From contig OY783210.1 of NCBI GenBank assembly GCA_963678705.1, positions 16,865,331 through 16,929,330 on the forward strand: a DNA stretch of 64,000 nucleotides. The letters run 5' to 3'. Position numbers and translations under genes: made by a program. Origin of the DNA: Panorpa germanica (lineage: Eukaryota > Arthropoda > Insecta > Mecoptera > Panorpidae). Positions 1 through 13,580 of this stretch are shown piece by piece (the stretch's first letter is position 1; every line of letters begins with the position of its first letter). The notes beneath the pieces were generated by a model. The model did not search any database and had not been told where the DNA came from. It saw only the letters and a list, made by a program, of their open reading frames with translations.

Positions 1-1990
1 ATACACCTATTTCTCAACTCTTGAATTTTAAATATCATATTACAAAGATGATTCTATTGCATTATTAAACCAGTGAATATTTCAGCCTGTGATGTATGCA
101 ACAATAATTACTTAAAAGTTTTTTATATCAAAGTTAGCCCGATTTAATCACAGGAGCTACCACAGATGGACAGTCTTAGTGGATATTGAGCCTTAATATA
201 TTAAGCCGTTATTGATCAAACTAATAGTGATTTCAGACTTGCCAAACAAGAGTGTCACGATTGCCCCTAACTGCGAATGCCTACTACTATAATAACTACT
301 ATACAATTACTGGTATAGGTAAAAGTTTTTGACAATTTACTTAGATAATAAACGTTTATTTGAATTTGAAAGTAACAAATAAATCTTGAGCCGTTTTATT
401 TAATACTCACGCGATAAAATCCGAACGATATAAATTAAAAACACATGCGATCTGGACGCGATATGAGTCACCGGGATTCTCTGCGATAGCGATGCACCCG
501 GCGCTACTAGAATGATAATAAGTAAGCGTATAAATCACAGGTACGGCGGAGGAGTGAAGGGGGAGGAATAAGTGGGAGGTGAAATAAAATATGAACAATT
601 CATTTTGAACGGTGCGACTACTTACTACTTTCATATTAGATTTTTATAATATTTTTAATTTTATTAGATTAATGAAACCTATTTTTTAAATTATTATTAA
701 GGCTGTTTTACTTTTATATAACCGATATTTCATAGCGATTTTGGTATCACGGAATATTAAAAATATGTCGGTTATTATTATCACGATTTCGGTTATTGTT
801 ATTACTTTTATCTGCCGATTAAACAATTCATACGATCATTATGACAATTTTACAAAAATGTAAAAAGAATGTGGTTTTGTGTTGCGGTACTGTAGTATGG
901 ATGAAAGTGATAGAAAATGATTCGTTGTGCGAATGTTTGACTGAAGAGTTGTCTTCCATTATTCCATTGTATTAATCGTCCGAATTAAATTTACTTTTCG
1001 CTTAAATTGAACATAAAAAAATTCCTATCCATATTTCGAAATATCCTTCTTCAATTAATCTTAAACTCTTGTAACCTTTTCTGTCATTTTAATTTTCTGT
1101 ACCACCGCCATCCATCTCCTTCCTTCCAACAATTTGACTGGCATTTTTTACCGTCGTAATTGCACCGCCAAAATAAAAAAAAATAGGCATTATTTAGAAA
1201 TTCTGCGCTGCACCGTTTAAGACGGATCTATGGATTTTCAATACCTGTTTCAAAATGAAAATTGACAAACAAATTTAGAAGATTTTATTCTATTAGCAGT
1301 AATTTTTCAATAGAGAGAAGAAGAACCTTGTTAAAAAAGTTTAAAAAAATTGTTACGTTTTGTAGACTTTGAGTAATAAAACTTTGCAAATCCATTGGTT
1401 GCTATAGCTTGAGAAGGTGAAGTTGTAGAGAGTTCGTTTATACATCGTTAACCTCAAATTGATGCAAGGTAACCAACGGTATTAATTGCAATCAAGGTGC
1501 AATTGCACGCCTTATAGACGTTTTACCATGTAGAGCGCGTGTATTAAAAATACCTTACTGTTTTATTAAAACTGTGCTTCGATTTACTGAATTTTTAATA
1601 TGAAAAAAATATATGTAGTTCAATGACCGATAATGAAGAGATTCTTTTTCCAAAAAATATTCAAACGGTGATTCTATTTAATTAGTGACCTATATATTTT
1701 GAATTACCTTTTAAATAACCTAGATATCTTATTTAAAACACACCAACTCTATTAAAAATAAAAGAATAAAGTCAACAAGTAATATTTTTAATAAAACCCC
1801 ATTGTTAACCTAACGCACCATAAATTTGTTCATCATTTTCTACATTTAGATCATACCAACTGATAAATGAAAAAAAAATTAAATTAAAAAAAAGAAAAAA
1901 GAAAACGTAACGTCAACCTAAATAACTTTAGTTGAAACAAATTATTTTTTTAATATAATATAGGTAAAAAGGGAGTCTTAAAATCGATTT
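1..1990. other. AT-rich noncoding stretch
   Basis: No gene is recognised here. The sequence is AT-rich with stops in all frames. A patch at about 400-570 is richer in G and C and leaves a 75-codon frame open on the minus strand, but the translation resembles no family I know. A- and T-rich runs are common. Confidence 0.6.
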
Positions 1991-2310
1991 TAAAATTACC
2001 CCACCTGCTGCTCTCACTGCCGGCATCTCGTTGTGGGTGTAGTGGGGTCGTTGTAGGGTGAGGGGTGGGTTTACTGCTCTATACTGGTATTCAGTACAAT
2101 ACGGGTACCCTGAGAGGGCTGACGTTGATGCTGTGCTGTATGTTGTAGGAGAGCCGGGGGGGAGTGGGCTATGGGCAGAGGGCGGACCAACGGGTTTTTA
2201 TCTCTTTTTGTGCAATTCAGATTTTGATTGCTCTAAGCTAATTGCCCCGACACTGCATAAAGACACCAGCCGACCCGAAACGCTGAGATATATTATTTCG
2301 TAGTTTAGTG
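1991..2310. other. GC-richer island of unknown role
   Basis: About 300 bases clearly richer in G and C than the flanks, with G runs. A short plus-strand frame at 2058-2303 (81 codons) stays open, probably because of composition, and its product is not recognised. The island could be a remnant of an inserted element, a regulatory region or an exon. There is no splice or domain evidence to decide. Confidence 0.35.
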
Positions 2311-4097
2311 GTGTTTATACTTGATGTTATTTCGCTTACCTCCAACGTGTGAGTCAAATATTGGAAGATTGACAAGGCCAGTTTCCTGCTACACGGTGGA
2401 ACGAATGCTTAATCCGAATGATTTATTTATTTTATTAATTTGTTGATATTATTGACACTGACACTGTTTCACAAAAACTTTCAAGTAAATAAAAAAACTT
2501 TCAAGTGCAAAACCTTCCTTTGTTGAACGATTCGTGCAACAGTGGATCAAGTGTGTGGTGGAGATAGAAAAATCACTTTTAACGCGGGTCAAAAGACCGA
2601 CAACAGCCCGAACTTTTTTCAGCATGAACGTCTAACGTCCAACGTTGGTTTAGAGCCAGCTGCATACCGTTGTCACATATGCGTGTTCCATTAATCGTGC
2701 AGTTTGCCGATTATTCAATCTGAATCGTGTGCGTGCACGATCATTCCACGAACCACCAAATATTGAACTCCAGAGCATTCACCTAATCTTTCTCGAGAAA
2801 ATCAATATTCAAATCGATGTAAATTGTAAAAGAAATTATTTACAAATTGTTTACACTGTTAATAGTCTATTTCATAATTCTATGGTGACTAGCTTTGCCT
2901 ATATTCACATTGTTGATATTCATAGTTGTTGTCTTGTCTTGTTTGTTTGTGTATGGAAAATTGGTTAAAAAATCTTACTTTGCTGTGGTGATATTTTAAA
3001 TATCAAGAAATATGTATCTGTCTGCGTGGTGTAGCATCCGCATAGGAAATTGTGTCTTTCGGTAGTCTCTATTTGATGTTGAAGGGTAGGCTCTCGTGTG
3101 TGTATTGTCGCTAGAGTAATATTAGTGGATTGTCGTATTAGTGGATACAGCTGTAAAAAGTTTCTGTTTCTATTTGAACCGGAATTACTAAAGATAAAAA
3201 AAAATATCAATATCATATTATGTCGTTTAGGTAGCTATGTATCTTTACCAATTGGATAGAGAGACTATTGCAAGTACAGCTGTTAAATATAATAATTAAT
3301 ATTCATAAAAATATTAAGCATACTATTTCATATTTTCTTTATTAAGTGATGCAATAATAAATAAATAATAATCTTAAACAAATATAAGAATTTAAGTAAT
3401 TAAAAAATACTATTTTGTACGAGTATATTCACCTCACTAAAACTATAAAGTCAGCATGAGATGTAAAGTCAACTTAAAAAGCAAAAAGCTAAAGCAGTAA
3501 GAGCTAAAAAGTAAAAAGGTTGAGGCAATAAACTTGCCATAATCAAAACAGGCAATATTTCTTATTTCACCCCTACTTTCTACTTTCTCCAACTTTAATT
3601 AAATAAAATGAAATATCAAATTATATAACTAATAACACTTTTTAGTGAAATATAAACTTTTGCTTAAATATATCTATACCTACTATATATATTTTTACTT
3701 TAATTTACAATATCATGGTATTTTTTGGCAAAGAAATATCCAGAGTTCATTAAAATACAATTTGGTAAAGATATTTTCCAAACTATTCAGAATGAGAGCA
3801 ATATACACTAGAAACTCCTGAATTGAAATGGAACAAGAAACTATTTTGGCTTACGTGTTAGTGTGGTTGGTGGCTTACCAGGCGTAACGAAATAAAAAAG
3901 ACAACTATAGTAATAACATTATTCTCTAGCTAAAATAAACTACATAGTGCATTAAATTTAACATCTATGTACAAATTTTGTTAAAAGTAATTATAATATA
4001 AAAGTGTTAGAATTAGATTACTACAATTAATAAATACTACATACTCGTATATGTAGTACGTAGTTAAGTATTTATAAAATATCTTTTGTATTAAATT
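2311..4097. other. AT-rich noncoding stretch
   Basis: No gene is recognised. A short direct repeat (AACTTTCAAGT) occurs twice near 2480-2505. The open frames here (for example 2729-2968) give hydrophobic, low-information translations expected of AT-rich DNA. Confidence 0.55.
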
Positions 4098-4296
4098 ATG
4101 GCTCTCAAGAAAGAAGAAATTGTTAGTGACAGTGATGCAAAGAAGCCTAAGTGTATTACAGTAGAAACCAAGAAGGAAATATTAACTAAACATATGAATG
4201 GTGGTCATGTTTCCTGTATCGCCGAACAGTATGATTTGTACTATGTTAAAGGAAAAACTTGCGCTATGGACGGTAGTTAATATCAGCAATAATTAA
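4098..4296 (+). pseudogene. Fragment of a pogo/Tigger/Jerky-type transposase, N-terminal DNA-binding part
   Basis: The frame from 4098 begins MALKKEEIV and continues with a lysine-rich stretch, then a segment around CITVETKKEILTKHMNGG and VSCIAEQYDL. This has the spacing of the first helix-turn-helix (CENP-B N-terminal or psq type) in pogo, Tigger and Jerky proteins, which normally reads like EKLEII..GxS..SIAxxYxL. After YDL the expected STIxTxLKxK motif is lost in this frame, but CTMLKEKLALW appears in the next frame from 4237 before a stop at 4294-4296. This points to a small deletion plus a frameshift. The second DNA-binding domain and the DDE catalytic domain are absent. Most likely an old transposon relic. 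A host exon derived from such a transposase is less likely because of the break. The family call is by eye. Confidence 0.55.
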
Positions 4297-4794
4297 GGCA
4301 ATAAAGCACTACATAAACAAAGTAGAACTGTTTTAAAATTCTCTCTTAAAGTAAATAAACTTTCCTTTCATGATAATTCATAATAAATTAGCACTTTCAT
4401 CTGCAATAGCACGGAATAGTGGAATCCAACATATGCACTAGGATAATACATCGTACAACCATGAGCGCCGGCAGGATTACTTTCAAAGAGGTACATAATT
4501 AGTGCTCATGGGCAAGAGTAGAGGGGGACACTGAATTCAGTTTTACGTTTTAAGGTGAAACGATACTTGGCCATTTCTTGAATGAACATTTATGTGACTT
4601 CTAAAGTTTATATGGTTAAAATAGCTCAATCGTGTGTAAAGTTATTACCGTTTTTATATTTGAAAACATGGAGTGCTAGTACAAAGTTGCAAATCGATTG
4701 TCATTTTAGTACACTGATGCCATCTATATCTAACTATATAACCATGAAGTAATGTTTCTCCTTAAGTTTATCTTCAAATAGTGATTTTAATAGA
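4297..4794. other. Noncoding stretch with a small inverted repeat
   Basis: No gene. Around 4459-4517 the words CCATGAGCGCC and AGTGCTCATGG form an imperfect inverted repeat about 35 bp apart, with a GC-richer segment between them. It may be the edge of a small transposable element. Nothing else is recognised. Confidence 0.3.
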
Positions 4795-5030
4795 TTCGGA
4801 ATACGAAATTAAGAGAAAGGTAACAGATATAAGAAAGAAGTGGAGAAAGGGTACGAAAAATGTACAAGAGAGAGATTAAAACGTTGGAGGACATTAAATG
4901 AGACATGCGATTGCAAAATAAAGAGTGAAAAGAAGATAGAGGAACTAATGAGAGGAGGTAACGAAGGGAAGAGGTAGATAGCGGAAGTAGAGAGAAGGAG
5001 GAAGTAGAGGAAAAGGGAGCGTATTCAGTA
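4795..5030 (+). mobile_element. LINE 3' end, decayed copy 1
   Basis: The plus strand reads, with stops and shifts, like the C-terminal end of the LINE protein at 20174-20500: an REKGNRY-like segment, a cysteine-containing stretch, then a run equivalent to EELxRGGNEGKR and basic residues. It is strongly purine-rich like the other copies. The reverse transcriptase part is absent, as expected for a 5'-truncated insertion. The boundaries are approximate. Confidence 0.6.
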
Positions 5031-6062
5031 AACAGTTTGTAGTCACTTTGCCATCATATTTAAGATGCGTAGGATTTTTTTGTCATGAAAGATTTCATTC
5101 ACAGTTCAGTTTCTTACAGTCGTTCATACGAAATGTCTCTTTTATCGGCTACAAATGGCGAAACCACTATACCTACCAAACTATAATTGAAGTGTAATAG
5201 TGATAGAAACTTTAAAAAACAGGACACATCAACAAATTTTTTACTGGGTAGCAGTGGCGGGAGCAGTAAAGAAATTAAGGATGTCAGCAAAATTCCTGCT
5301 GACAAAAGACAGAAAAGGAAGGATATGGATGACAGAGGTACAGAGAAGATGGAGAGAGAAGAAGAAAGATGAAAAAACACGGAGTTTATTACATTCATTG
5401 AATAGTTGAATTTATGTAAAAGAAGTAACTCCTAACGGCAAAAGCATAAAAATAAACAATACAGTACAGTGATTTTAATAAGAAATATTTTGTAAATACC
5501 CCCCCCGCTCCCTGTACCCTCATCCTGGCGCCAATGCGTATAACCAAACTATGGGTTAGTAGGTTAGAAACCCTATGCTAGAATAACGTTTGAAGGATTT
5601 TACGTATTTCAGTGTACATTATTCCTTCAACTCAATTATTGGTTTGAATTTTAAAATAAAGTGCAAAGTGCAACGTTACAAAACTACTAGTTTTATAAAA
5701 ACTAAAAAAAGAAATAACAGAAACTCCCTAACACGACCATGGACTAATTTAAAGTTCCAGAAGCGAATCCGATATACTTGTACGTTGTATTCGTTATAGT
5801 GGATTCTCGTTATAGTGGCATCAGTTGCATTTTAAAGTTTTAGATAAACTGATTATGTAATCAGCGAAACATTTGAAGCTGACTAGATTAGTGCAAATTA
5901 AATTAGAAAATAGTGAATCTACTTTGCATATATAGTAGAATGATAAAAAAGTATGTGAATCTCTCTTGTCATCTTCGATATCTTTTAAACATTCGCTCCA
6001 TTCAAAAACACTTATTTTATTCTATTGTTTATTTTTCTTTCGACAATTGTCATAATTTATAC
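5031..6062. other. Noncoding stretch with an unassigned short open frame
   Basis: The frame at 5187-5372 (61 codons, beginning at TTG) gives a charged product rich in Lys, Glu, Asp and Arg that I do not recognise. It lies just after LINE copy 1 and may be more of that element's purine-rich tail. A C run sits near 5500. At 5788-5817 the phrase TCGTTATAGTGG occurs twice, 17 bp apart, which recalls the subterminal repeats of pogo-like elements, but I found no partner terminus. Confidence 0.35.
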
Positions 6063-6977
6063 CAGCGGTTCTCAAAGTGTGGGGCGCGACCCCCAAGGGG
6101 GCGCAATGAAGACTCAGGGGGGGCCCTAAGCTTGCTTGAAAAATTAATTAAATTTTATTAAAGCAAACTTTTAATTTTTAAAATTACAACAAGTGTATAG
6201 TTTTTAGTCAACGTCGTAAGAGTGCCGGACATTTTATTCTTTTTAGTTTATCAGAAAATACAGGAAAAAGATGCAAACCTTCTGCAATGGACTGAAAAGG
6301 TGAAAAGCTTTGTAATGAAGCTAAGTTTCAGTAATTTTAAAATTATGATTGAAGAAATGGATCTCAAAACTATACCAACCAATGCAAAAAAATGCTTTTT
6401 TTAACTCTTAGAAATCCTCAAATCTCGTTTTGAAAAATATTTTAATGAGAACTTGGATGGTTTGGCATGGATTCAAAACTTGTTCAAACCATCAGTGCTC
6501 CCTCAACATGAAGGAAAAAGAAAATATCATTGACCTCCAAGGTGACACTGGGCTTGAAATGAAGTTTAAAGAATCTTCTCTTACATCCTTCTGGATTAGT
6601 GTACAAAAGGAACACCCAATTTTGAGTGAAAGGGCATTGAAAATACTTACTCCATTCGCCACCACTTATTCTTATAAAACTTGTAAAGCTCTTTTTATTA
6701 TTATTGCTTTGAGTTACAAATAACAATTATGTAGTATAGTTGCTAAAATAATTAAATAAATTGTAATTCTTTGTATAGAATTTGTTGTTTGATTACGATT
6801 AAACCTATTGCCGCATTAGAGTATGCATAGAATGTGCAAAACTTATTTAAATAAAAATTGACTATAAAATATCAAATGCGACTCCCTTATAATATATAGT
6901 ACGCTTACATGTAGGGGGGCCCGGCTTACAGCTGGATTATGCAGGGGGGCTCGAAGTAAAAAGTTTGAGAACCGCTG
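6063..6977 (+). mobile_element. hAT DNA transposon, internally deleted, with intact ends
   Basis: A complete non-autonomous hAT insertion of 915 bp. The left end reads CAGCGGTTCTCAAA from 6063. The right end is its exact 14-base inverted complement, ending at 6977. An identical 8-bp target duplication, ATTTATAC, lies at 6055-6062 and 6978-6985, the length expected for hAT. Just inside the left end is a GC-rich palindrome (C run, AA, G run) at about 6088-6104. The interior keeps a broken piece of a ZBED5/SCAND3/FAM200-like transposase (separate entry). The zinc finger and most of the RNase-H-like catalytic core are missing, so it could not have moved without a helper. Confidence 0.9.
6222..6723 (+). 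pseudogene. hAT transposase remnant, C-terminal region (ZBED/SCAND3-like)
   Basis: Two overlapping frames give one broken C-terminal transposase. The first runs from 6222 through a stop at 6402-6404 and continues with LEILKSRFEKYF and WIQNLFKPS, as in the segment before the dimerisation domain of SCAND3-type hAT proteins. Near 6515 the homology changes frame and continues as IIDLQGDTGLEMKF, then TSFWISVQKEHPILSERAL and PFATTYSYKTC. The last two match the hAT dimerisation motif (EYPxLxxxAxxxLxPFxTTYLCE), with the conserved glutamate after the cysteine lost. At least one nonsense change and one frameshift are visible. The piece lies wholly within the hAT element at 6063-6977. Confidence 0.8.
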
Positions 6978-6985
6978 ATTTATAC

Positions 6986-9900
6986 CACAAACAACGCATG
7001 CGCACCAACTAAATTAAAACAAAAAATAACATAAAAATGTAACAAGAAATACTAAAATCTGAAAACCTAAAATTAAGATTAAAATATTAAATTAAAACAA
7101 AATTAAATGTTATAACAGTGAGTGGGTGAGAGGTTTTAATTGTTTTCAAACAAAAACATACCATTATAATTTTGTTAACGTTGAATCCAGTCCTGTAAAA
7201 TCCTTACATATACCTAAGCATTAAACTATAATACTGCAAACTGCAAACTGCAGCTACAACTGCAACTGCAACTGCTAATGCTCTAGCTTACAATAGTCGT
7301 AGTAACATGCAATTCAAACGTTTCCTGGATCGAATCAGTGCAAAGATCTTATCTAAAACACATTAATAATAGACAAACGTTTTATATTTTTTATTGTTTC
7401 ATTCAAAGAGATAGTATAGAAAACGTTAGTCGTTGATAATACATATATTCATATATATTTTATTACTTCTTTTTATAAAAATATACAATTCAGCTTGGTC
7501 TGTTCTGATGAAATAAAAACAATTCGATACTAGCTGTCTATGCAGAGGGAAAACACTTGTTCTATTTTCATTTCTTTTCTTACATTTTCTATTCTTTTCT
7601 TTTATTGAAATAAAATCAGACATACTGACATAGTTAGAAGAACAATGTAACAAAAGTGTCATCTTGTGTTTTATTTGAAAAAAGGTTTTATAACTATTAT
7701 ACTGCCATCTATTGACAAAATTATAAAATAACTAGCTGCAGAATATTCGCAAGATTGGGAATGGCTTAACACTGCATTTCAGTTATTAAAAAAAAACAGT
7801 ATAAAGATATGTAAATATAACAACTTAAATATGTACAAATAAAATAAATACCCTTGACTATATTTAAATATGCAATCAAGCATTCACCATACCACACATC
7901 ACATACAAATAATGTTGAATAGTCTTTTACAAGAAGAAATCTTCTTTACACAGACATATGTGTTCATTATAATACATTTACACATGAAAATTGTCTAATT
8001 GAAAATTACTAATATAATATAAACGTTTTTTAATATTTGAAATACATAATTAAGTAATGATTATTAATTTATACGTAAACACAAAATAGGAAACAAAACT
8101 GAAAAGCAAAAGTCATTTAAAAATAAATATTTTTAAAAATTACAATAATAAATAAATATTTCCACGTATGGCAAGTACATTTATAATTAGAACTGTTTTC
8201 CAGTTATTTAATTTTTTTGTTTCCAGTTTTATTCGTTTAGTTTATATGCATTTAAAAGTTAGCTTTAATAAATAAAGTAATGCATAGCGGAAATGTAAAA
8301 ACCGTTTAAATTATTAGTACATTACATTAACTACAGTTAGTTTGAAACTACAGTAGATGTCGCTTCAAACATTTGTTACGTTTATTGCAGTATATGTTAA
8401 CTATTATAGTAGTTTAATAAATAATTGTATTATTATTTTTCATAAGAGATTTTTTAAATAGTAGAGTAGTTTAATCTACTATAAACCATTACATTTGTAG
8501 GCTACTGATATGCATGATAATATTTAATAATTTTCAGAATGTACATTAAAACTTATTTTAGATTTACTAAATACACTTTAACTCGGAAACTAATGATCGG
8601 AACATCATGAAATTTTCACATATCGTTGGAAGGTTGGTACTTTCTAAAATCATATGGATTTTCAGGGTACCTGTGCTAAAAATACAAATTTTAACAGTCA
8701 AGATCTAAAAATTTAGTAGCGCAATGAGTATAGAAACTTTATCTACTTATAAAGGACATTAATAAGATGATCGTATGAAAAGTGACTTTCTTTGGGAACG
8801 CCCTTAAACTTAGAATACATATTTCTACAACTTTATTAATTTAGACAAAGTTTTAGATAACAAAATTTAAAATGTGCACCACTTAGAAATAAATCCATGA
8901 AGAACATGTATTATAAGTTTCTTCTTACGATAAATTTAAACAAAACCATAGATAACGATTTATATCGTTTATGTGAATGTATATATACATGTATACATAT
9001 AAATATATTTGTGCGTCTGTATTCGGATAGTTTGTTCCCCTTTCCCGCTAATTAATGTCGAGGTTGAACCACTGAAACCTCTTTGTATCAAACGAAGAAG
9101 GAAGAAGATGGGGATGGGGTATATCTGTCCTATGTTTCACCCCTTAATACAGAAAAGAGAAGGGAAAGATAGCTTTGTGGATCAGGATTAAGCCTAGAAG
9201 ACAAATACGTACTCTAATGTATATACATTAGTAAAAGGTTGAAGAGATAGAAGGAAGGCAAGAATACGTACAACGGATCCAGAAAACCGGAAGCCAGGAT
9301 AAAATGGAAATAAAAATGTTGACTCAGGTTTAAGTAAGAACTCAAATGATTGTAGCTAATAGAATTTTAACACTTTAAATGGTTGCATAACTTTTTAAAG
9401 ATATCTCTATTGAATTTTCTTTGTATAAACGTAGCATTTATATAACTGATATATTTAAACGTTGTATAAACATAAATACCACAGTTAACGAAAGTGAATT
9501 TACAAAAACAAAACAGTCAGCCTGATATGTATGCAACAACATATACATAACTCTTTTAAAAACATGAATTAGTAATTTATATAAAAAAAACTTATATTTT
9601 TAGCAAAGTATATCACAAGAATGATTTATTGGCTTTTGATAATAATGGTAACAGTAATACAAATAAATCTACAAATACATTAGGCTTTGTCAAAGTAATT
9701 TTAGCCAAGATATAAACCATTCTGATTCACATGAAAACTATTTACCTGTAATAACTAATTATATAATAATTTAATGGCATAGCTGACGGTTTATAATTAA
9801 GTCATCCAGTTTATTTGTGACACGAGTTACCACCATGCTTTCCCATTAGATGGCGTTGTTCATTTATGTTCCGTTGAGTATTGAAATACCTTCATCCCAT

Positions 9901-12900
9901 AAATTATTACAGTTATATCAATACCATTATACGTAGATCTTAAATCATTCCAGAATGAACTATTCGGTGGCAATCTGTCAAATGAACATTAATTACCCCA
10001 GCCACATAACTATCAACCCCTTTCCCTAACCCCTCTAAGCCAAATAACTGCCAACACACCTACATTACTGAATCCACCCCTCTCGTCTAAAACAATTCAT
10101 GAGTAGGTACTGTCAGTGGTAAACTACAAAGGGTAGTCGATACATTTAATGGATTCTAAGGGATGGAACAAGGTTCATCCCCATGTCAAGACAAACAGCA
10201 AAGTGGGAATTACAATTAAAATAATGACAAATTGAATAATTTGTTTTGATTAAATGAATTATTTTTACATTTGCATTTGGTGAATTGAATTGAACTTATT
10301 TTCTTATAACTTGAACTATACGTTATTTCAGTATGCTTTATCCATCACATACATCGGATGACTATCTTGCCTCCCACATTATCTGCCTGCCAGTTGCAGC
10401 ACTACCAATTCTTCTACAGTTGCATACAATCCGATAATAATGATATAATATTTTATGGTTATTATTACGATAAAAATATTTTTAAATATAAATATGTCAT
10501 GTCCGTTGCAGACATATCAGGGGAACATATAGAAACGTAATCATCTGTTATTGACAGTTTATTCTAAAAATAAATCTATAATTACAATTAAACCTAATTA
10601 ATAATTCAGAATAATGAATTTAATTAACTTGGCAGCTATAGATAATAACTATAAATGTATTTTTAAGCACAGTTTATTATATAATTATGACTGTCAATTT
10701 TAGTTATTTACCTGTCATTTATCAATCACATATTTTAAGTTATTGAATACGAATATAATTATTTCACTCAAGCTTATTTTGTTGCAATGAGTGTCACAAA
10801 GTGAGTGAAAGAGAACGATAAGATTAAAATTTGATATAAGTCTGCGTGAAACTCCAAAGAACATAAATTCCAAGTGGAAGTATATACTAGTCCAATTGTA
10901 ATGATACAAACCGCTCAAATTAGAATGCATTAAACGGCCTAATCTATCTCTAATCTCCCCTATTAAACTACATATAGCGAACACCCCAATATATACGATA
11001 CAACCCCTCTACTCTTCGCTCTTGCCCCCAAATACATTTTAACCAACCCGTTTAACAGTTAGATATACGTAGAACATACTATATCTTAACTATAAAAGTT
11101 ATTAGATCTACACTAAATACCACAGGCTCTAAAAGGTAGAGGTAGATAAGCTTGATTATATTGTCAAGAATAAATACAAATAAAATACTGCTAAAATAAA
11201 ATCCCACTTTACTTTAATATTTTTTAATTTTAGTTTAACAAAACAAAAATAAAATGTTATTTTAAATAGTTAACTATGTTGTTTTAAATAGTATCTATTG
11301 TTTACTATTATTCAGTTTGATTTGTTCTTTGTTGTGCTTCATAATCAAAAGATTTGAACATTCTGTTGCTCGAACTCAGACAATCAATATCAAAAACAAC
11401 AAATATTAATTAAATTAAGAAAGTGAATATTTTTGTATTATAATGATTTCACTGAGCAAATGTGTGTTGTAATATAAGTGTGTTTATATATAAATAAATT
11501 CAGAGCAGTGTTTCACTTACTAAAACCTAAGTTAACCAAATTCGGTAAAGTATTTTCAAACGAACTAAAAGTCTACAACAAACACCTACAACGTACCCGA
11601 ATATTTTATCTTAAATTCAGGGGGGTATATTTTAGATTTTTTGATAGTTGCCAAAGTTTGACAGAGGAGAGGGAAATTTAATTTCTATTTTATGGAAAAT
11701 GGAAAACTTCCATTTCATCTAGTAAATATTGTCTTAGATTCTATACTATTTAACTAGCTTGAAATTAGAATGATCTCTTTTTGGAATGAAGTGAGTTACA
11801 GAAAAGACCTGCTTAAAGTAAATTGTATAAGTAGTTAGCAAAAAAATATTCTAAGAGAGATAAAAATTACAACTGGTTTAAATTGTCAATTAGAATCAGG
11901 TCCGATATTTTATTTTACGTAATATTATTGATTTATTACTTTACAAAAGTAGTTTATAAAAACAATTTCTGAGAAAATGACTCTTATATAGAAGACTCTT
12001 TTACGTTCCATTATATAGAAATTTATGTTTAAAATAGTTAAACCTAATCACTATAGATTTTTTAATCCCTTCGCATTCGTTAGGATGTTGTCTCTTACAA
12101 GATTAACAAATATCATTTTTTGCTAAAAGAAATATTGCGTTAGTTAGAAAGTTCTTTTTCATTTCTTGAACTGAATATTTCTTGAATAAAACTCAAAATT
12201 CCCAATTCAATTAGCATTACTGTTGCACTCAAGTTTCAAAAATAAATCCGTTGTACCAAAACTTAAAGAAATTCTCAAAGTGCCACACAGTTTGAGAATC
12301 ATTCTACAAACATGCACGTACAAATTTAACTAAACTGTAAAATAAACCTATGGCTATTCGTATTAACTAAACTAAAGGAACCTCAACCTAATATATAACT
12401 ATTTTTTACCCTTATAGAACCCTAAATATCTAATCTAAATAGCTGAACGCCTGAACGCCCGAATGCAATCCCTAAAGCTTGAAGCCTGATAATAGTGAAT
12501 TAGAAATTTAAATATTTAAAGGGGTTGAAAATGATAGCATATGTCTATAGATACTCTGATTTTATATTTAAATAAGCAATAAAATAGGGGTAGTTTTTTC
12601 TACATATTTGTTTATTTGTATAGTTTTTTTTATCTTTTGAACTGCTTTCTTTGTATTAAGGGTAACTTGCTTTTAATATAGATTTTATTAAGTCTGGAAT
12701 ACTGGTTTGTTTATTTAGTGTAATGTATTTAAATCTCTGAGGTGTTTATTAACTATTGTGTCACTTTAATAACCTGTTAAATTATAATAACGAGAATATA
12801 ACATTGTAACCCTTCTGAAGTAATCTGGTTGATTTATTATGGTTATTTTATGAATTTGCATATCATATGTAATAATTATGATTTTTGTGAGTAATGTATG

Positions 12901-13580
12901 TAAAATGAACAACGTCGGTTTGATTATGCAGCTGCTTGAATATATTCTTTAGAACAGGGGTCTTCAGATATTTTTACTTTATTTGCAACACAGAAACTAT
13001 TAAGGACTTATTTTGTAACTTTTTCTATGACTTCATGCGTCATAAATTGTACTAGTGTGATATTCATTTCTTTGTTTTTCTTAATCAAAGAAGTACAGTT
13101 TTAAAATGTGTTTATTTTTGTGTTTTATTTAATTTAGAATATATATTTAAAATTATGAATAACAAAAAGATAATGTTGTGTTTAGAATTTCACTGTTTTC
13201 CACTTTTATTTTGCTCTTTTTACATCGATTTTCTCCTTTTTCCTCTTGTTCCTCTTTAGAAAGGGGAATCTCTTTCATCGCAAACGCATCTGTCGTCCTC
13301 TCCCAGGTTGAACTCATTGAATTCAGCATTTATTGAACCATACCCTGATATCAGGTTTGTCACCTATCATATAGGTTGAAACAACTGTTATTCCTTACAA
13401 AATTAATGAAGTCCCATATATTTCTTCATTTTTCTGTAGTTTCCCATATGATCTCCCAGGTTTGCTTAATTTTTCGTTGACCTTAAATCTTTTTATCTCT
13501 CTATAATAGCCTAGTTCTTCCACAACATGTATTTGACTTACTGTTAGCGGTATACTATATATACTAAATTAATTATGGAC
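6986..13580. other. Long AT-rich gene desert
   Basis: No gene recognised in about 6.6 kb. Items seen: a short CTGCAACTGCAA-type repeat at about 7230-7277; a segment at 8491-8540 (CATTTGTAGGCTACTGATATG and following bases) that recurs diverged at 34420-34465, so it is an interspersed repeat; a phrase near 8581-8660 that looks like an old repeat; and a C-rich patch at 10010-10090. The open frames, such as 9009-9191 and 10715-10984 minus, have no recognisable content. Confidence 0.55.

Noticed and set aside
12955..12985. hAT-type left end (CAGGGGTCTTCAGA)
   Set aside because: No matching inverted right end or 8-bp duplication found nearby.
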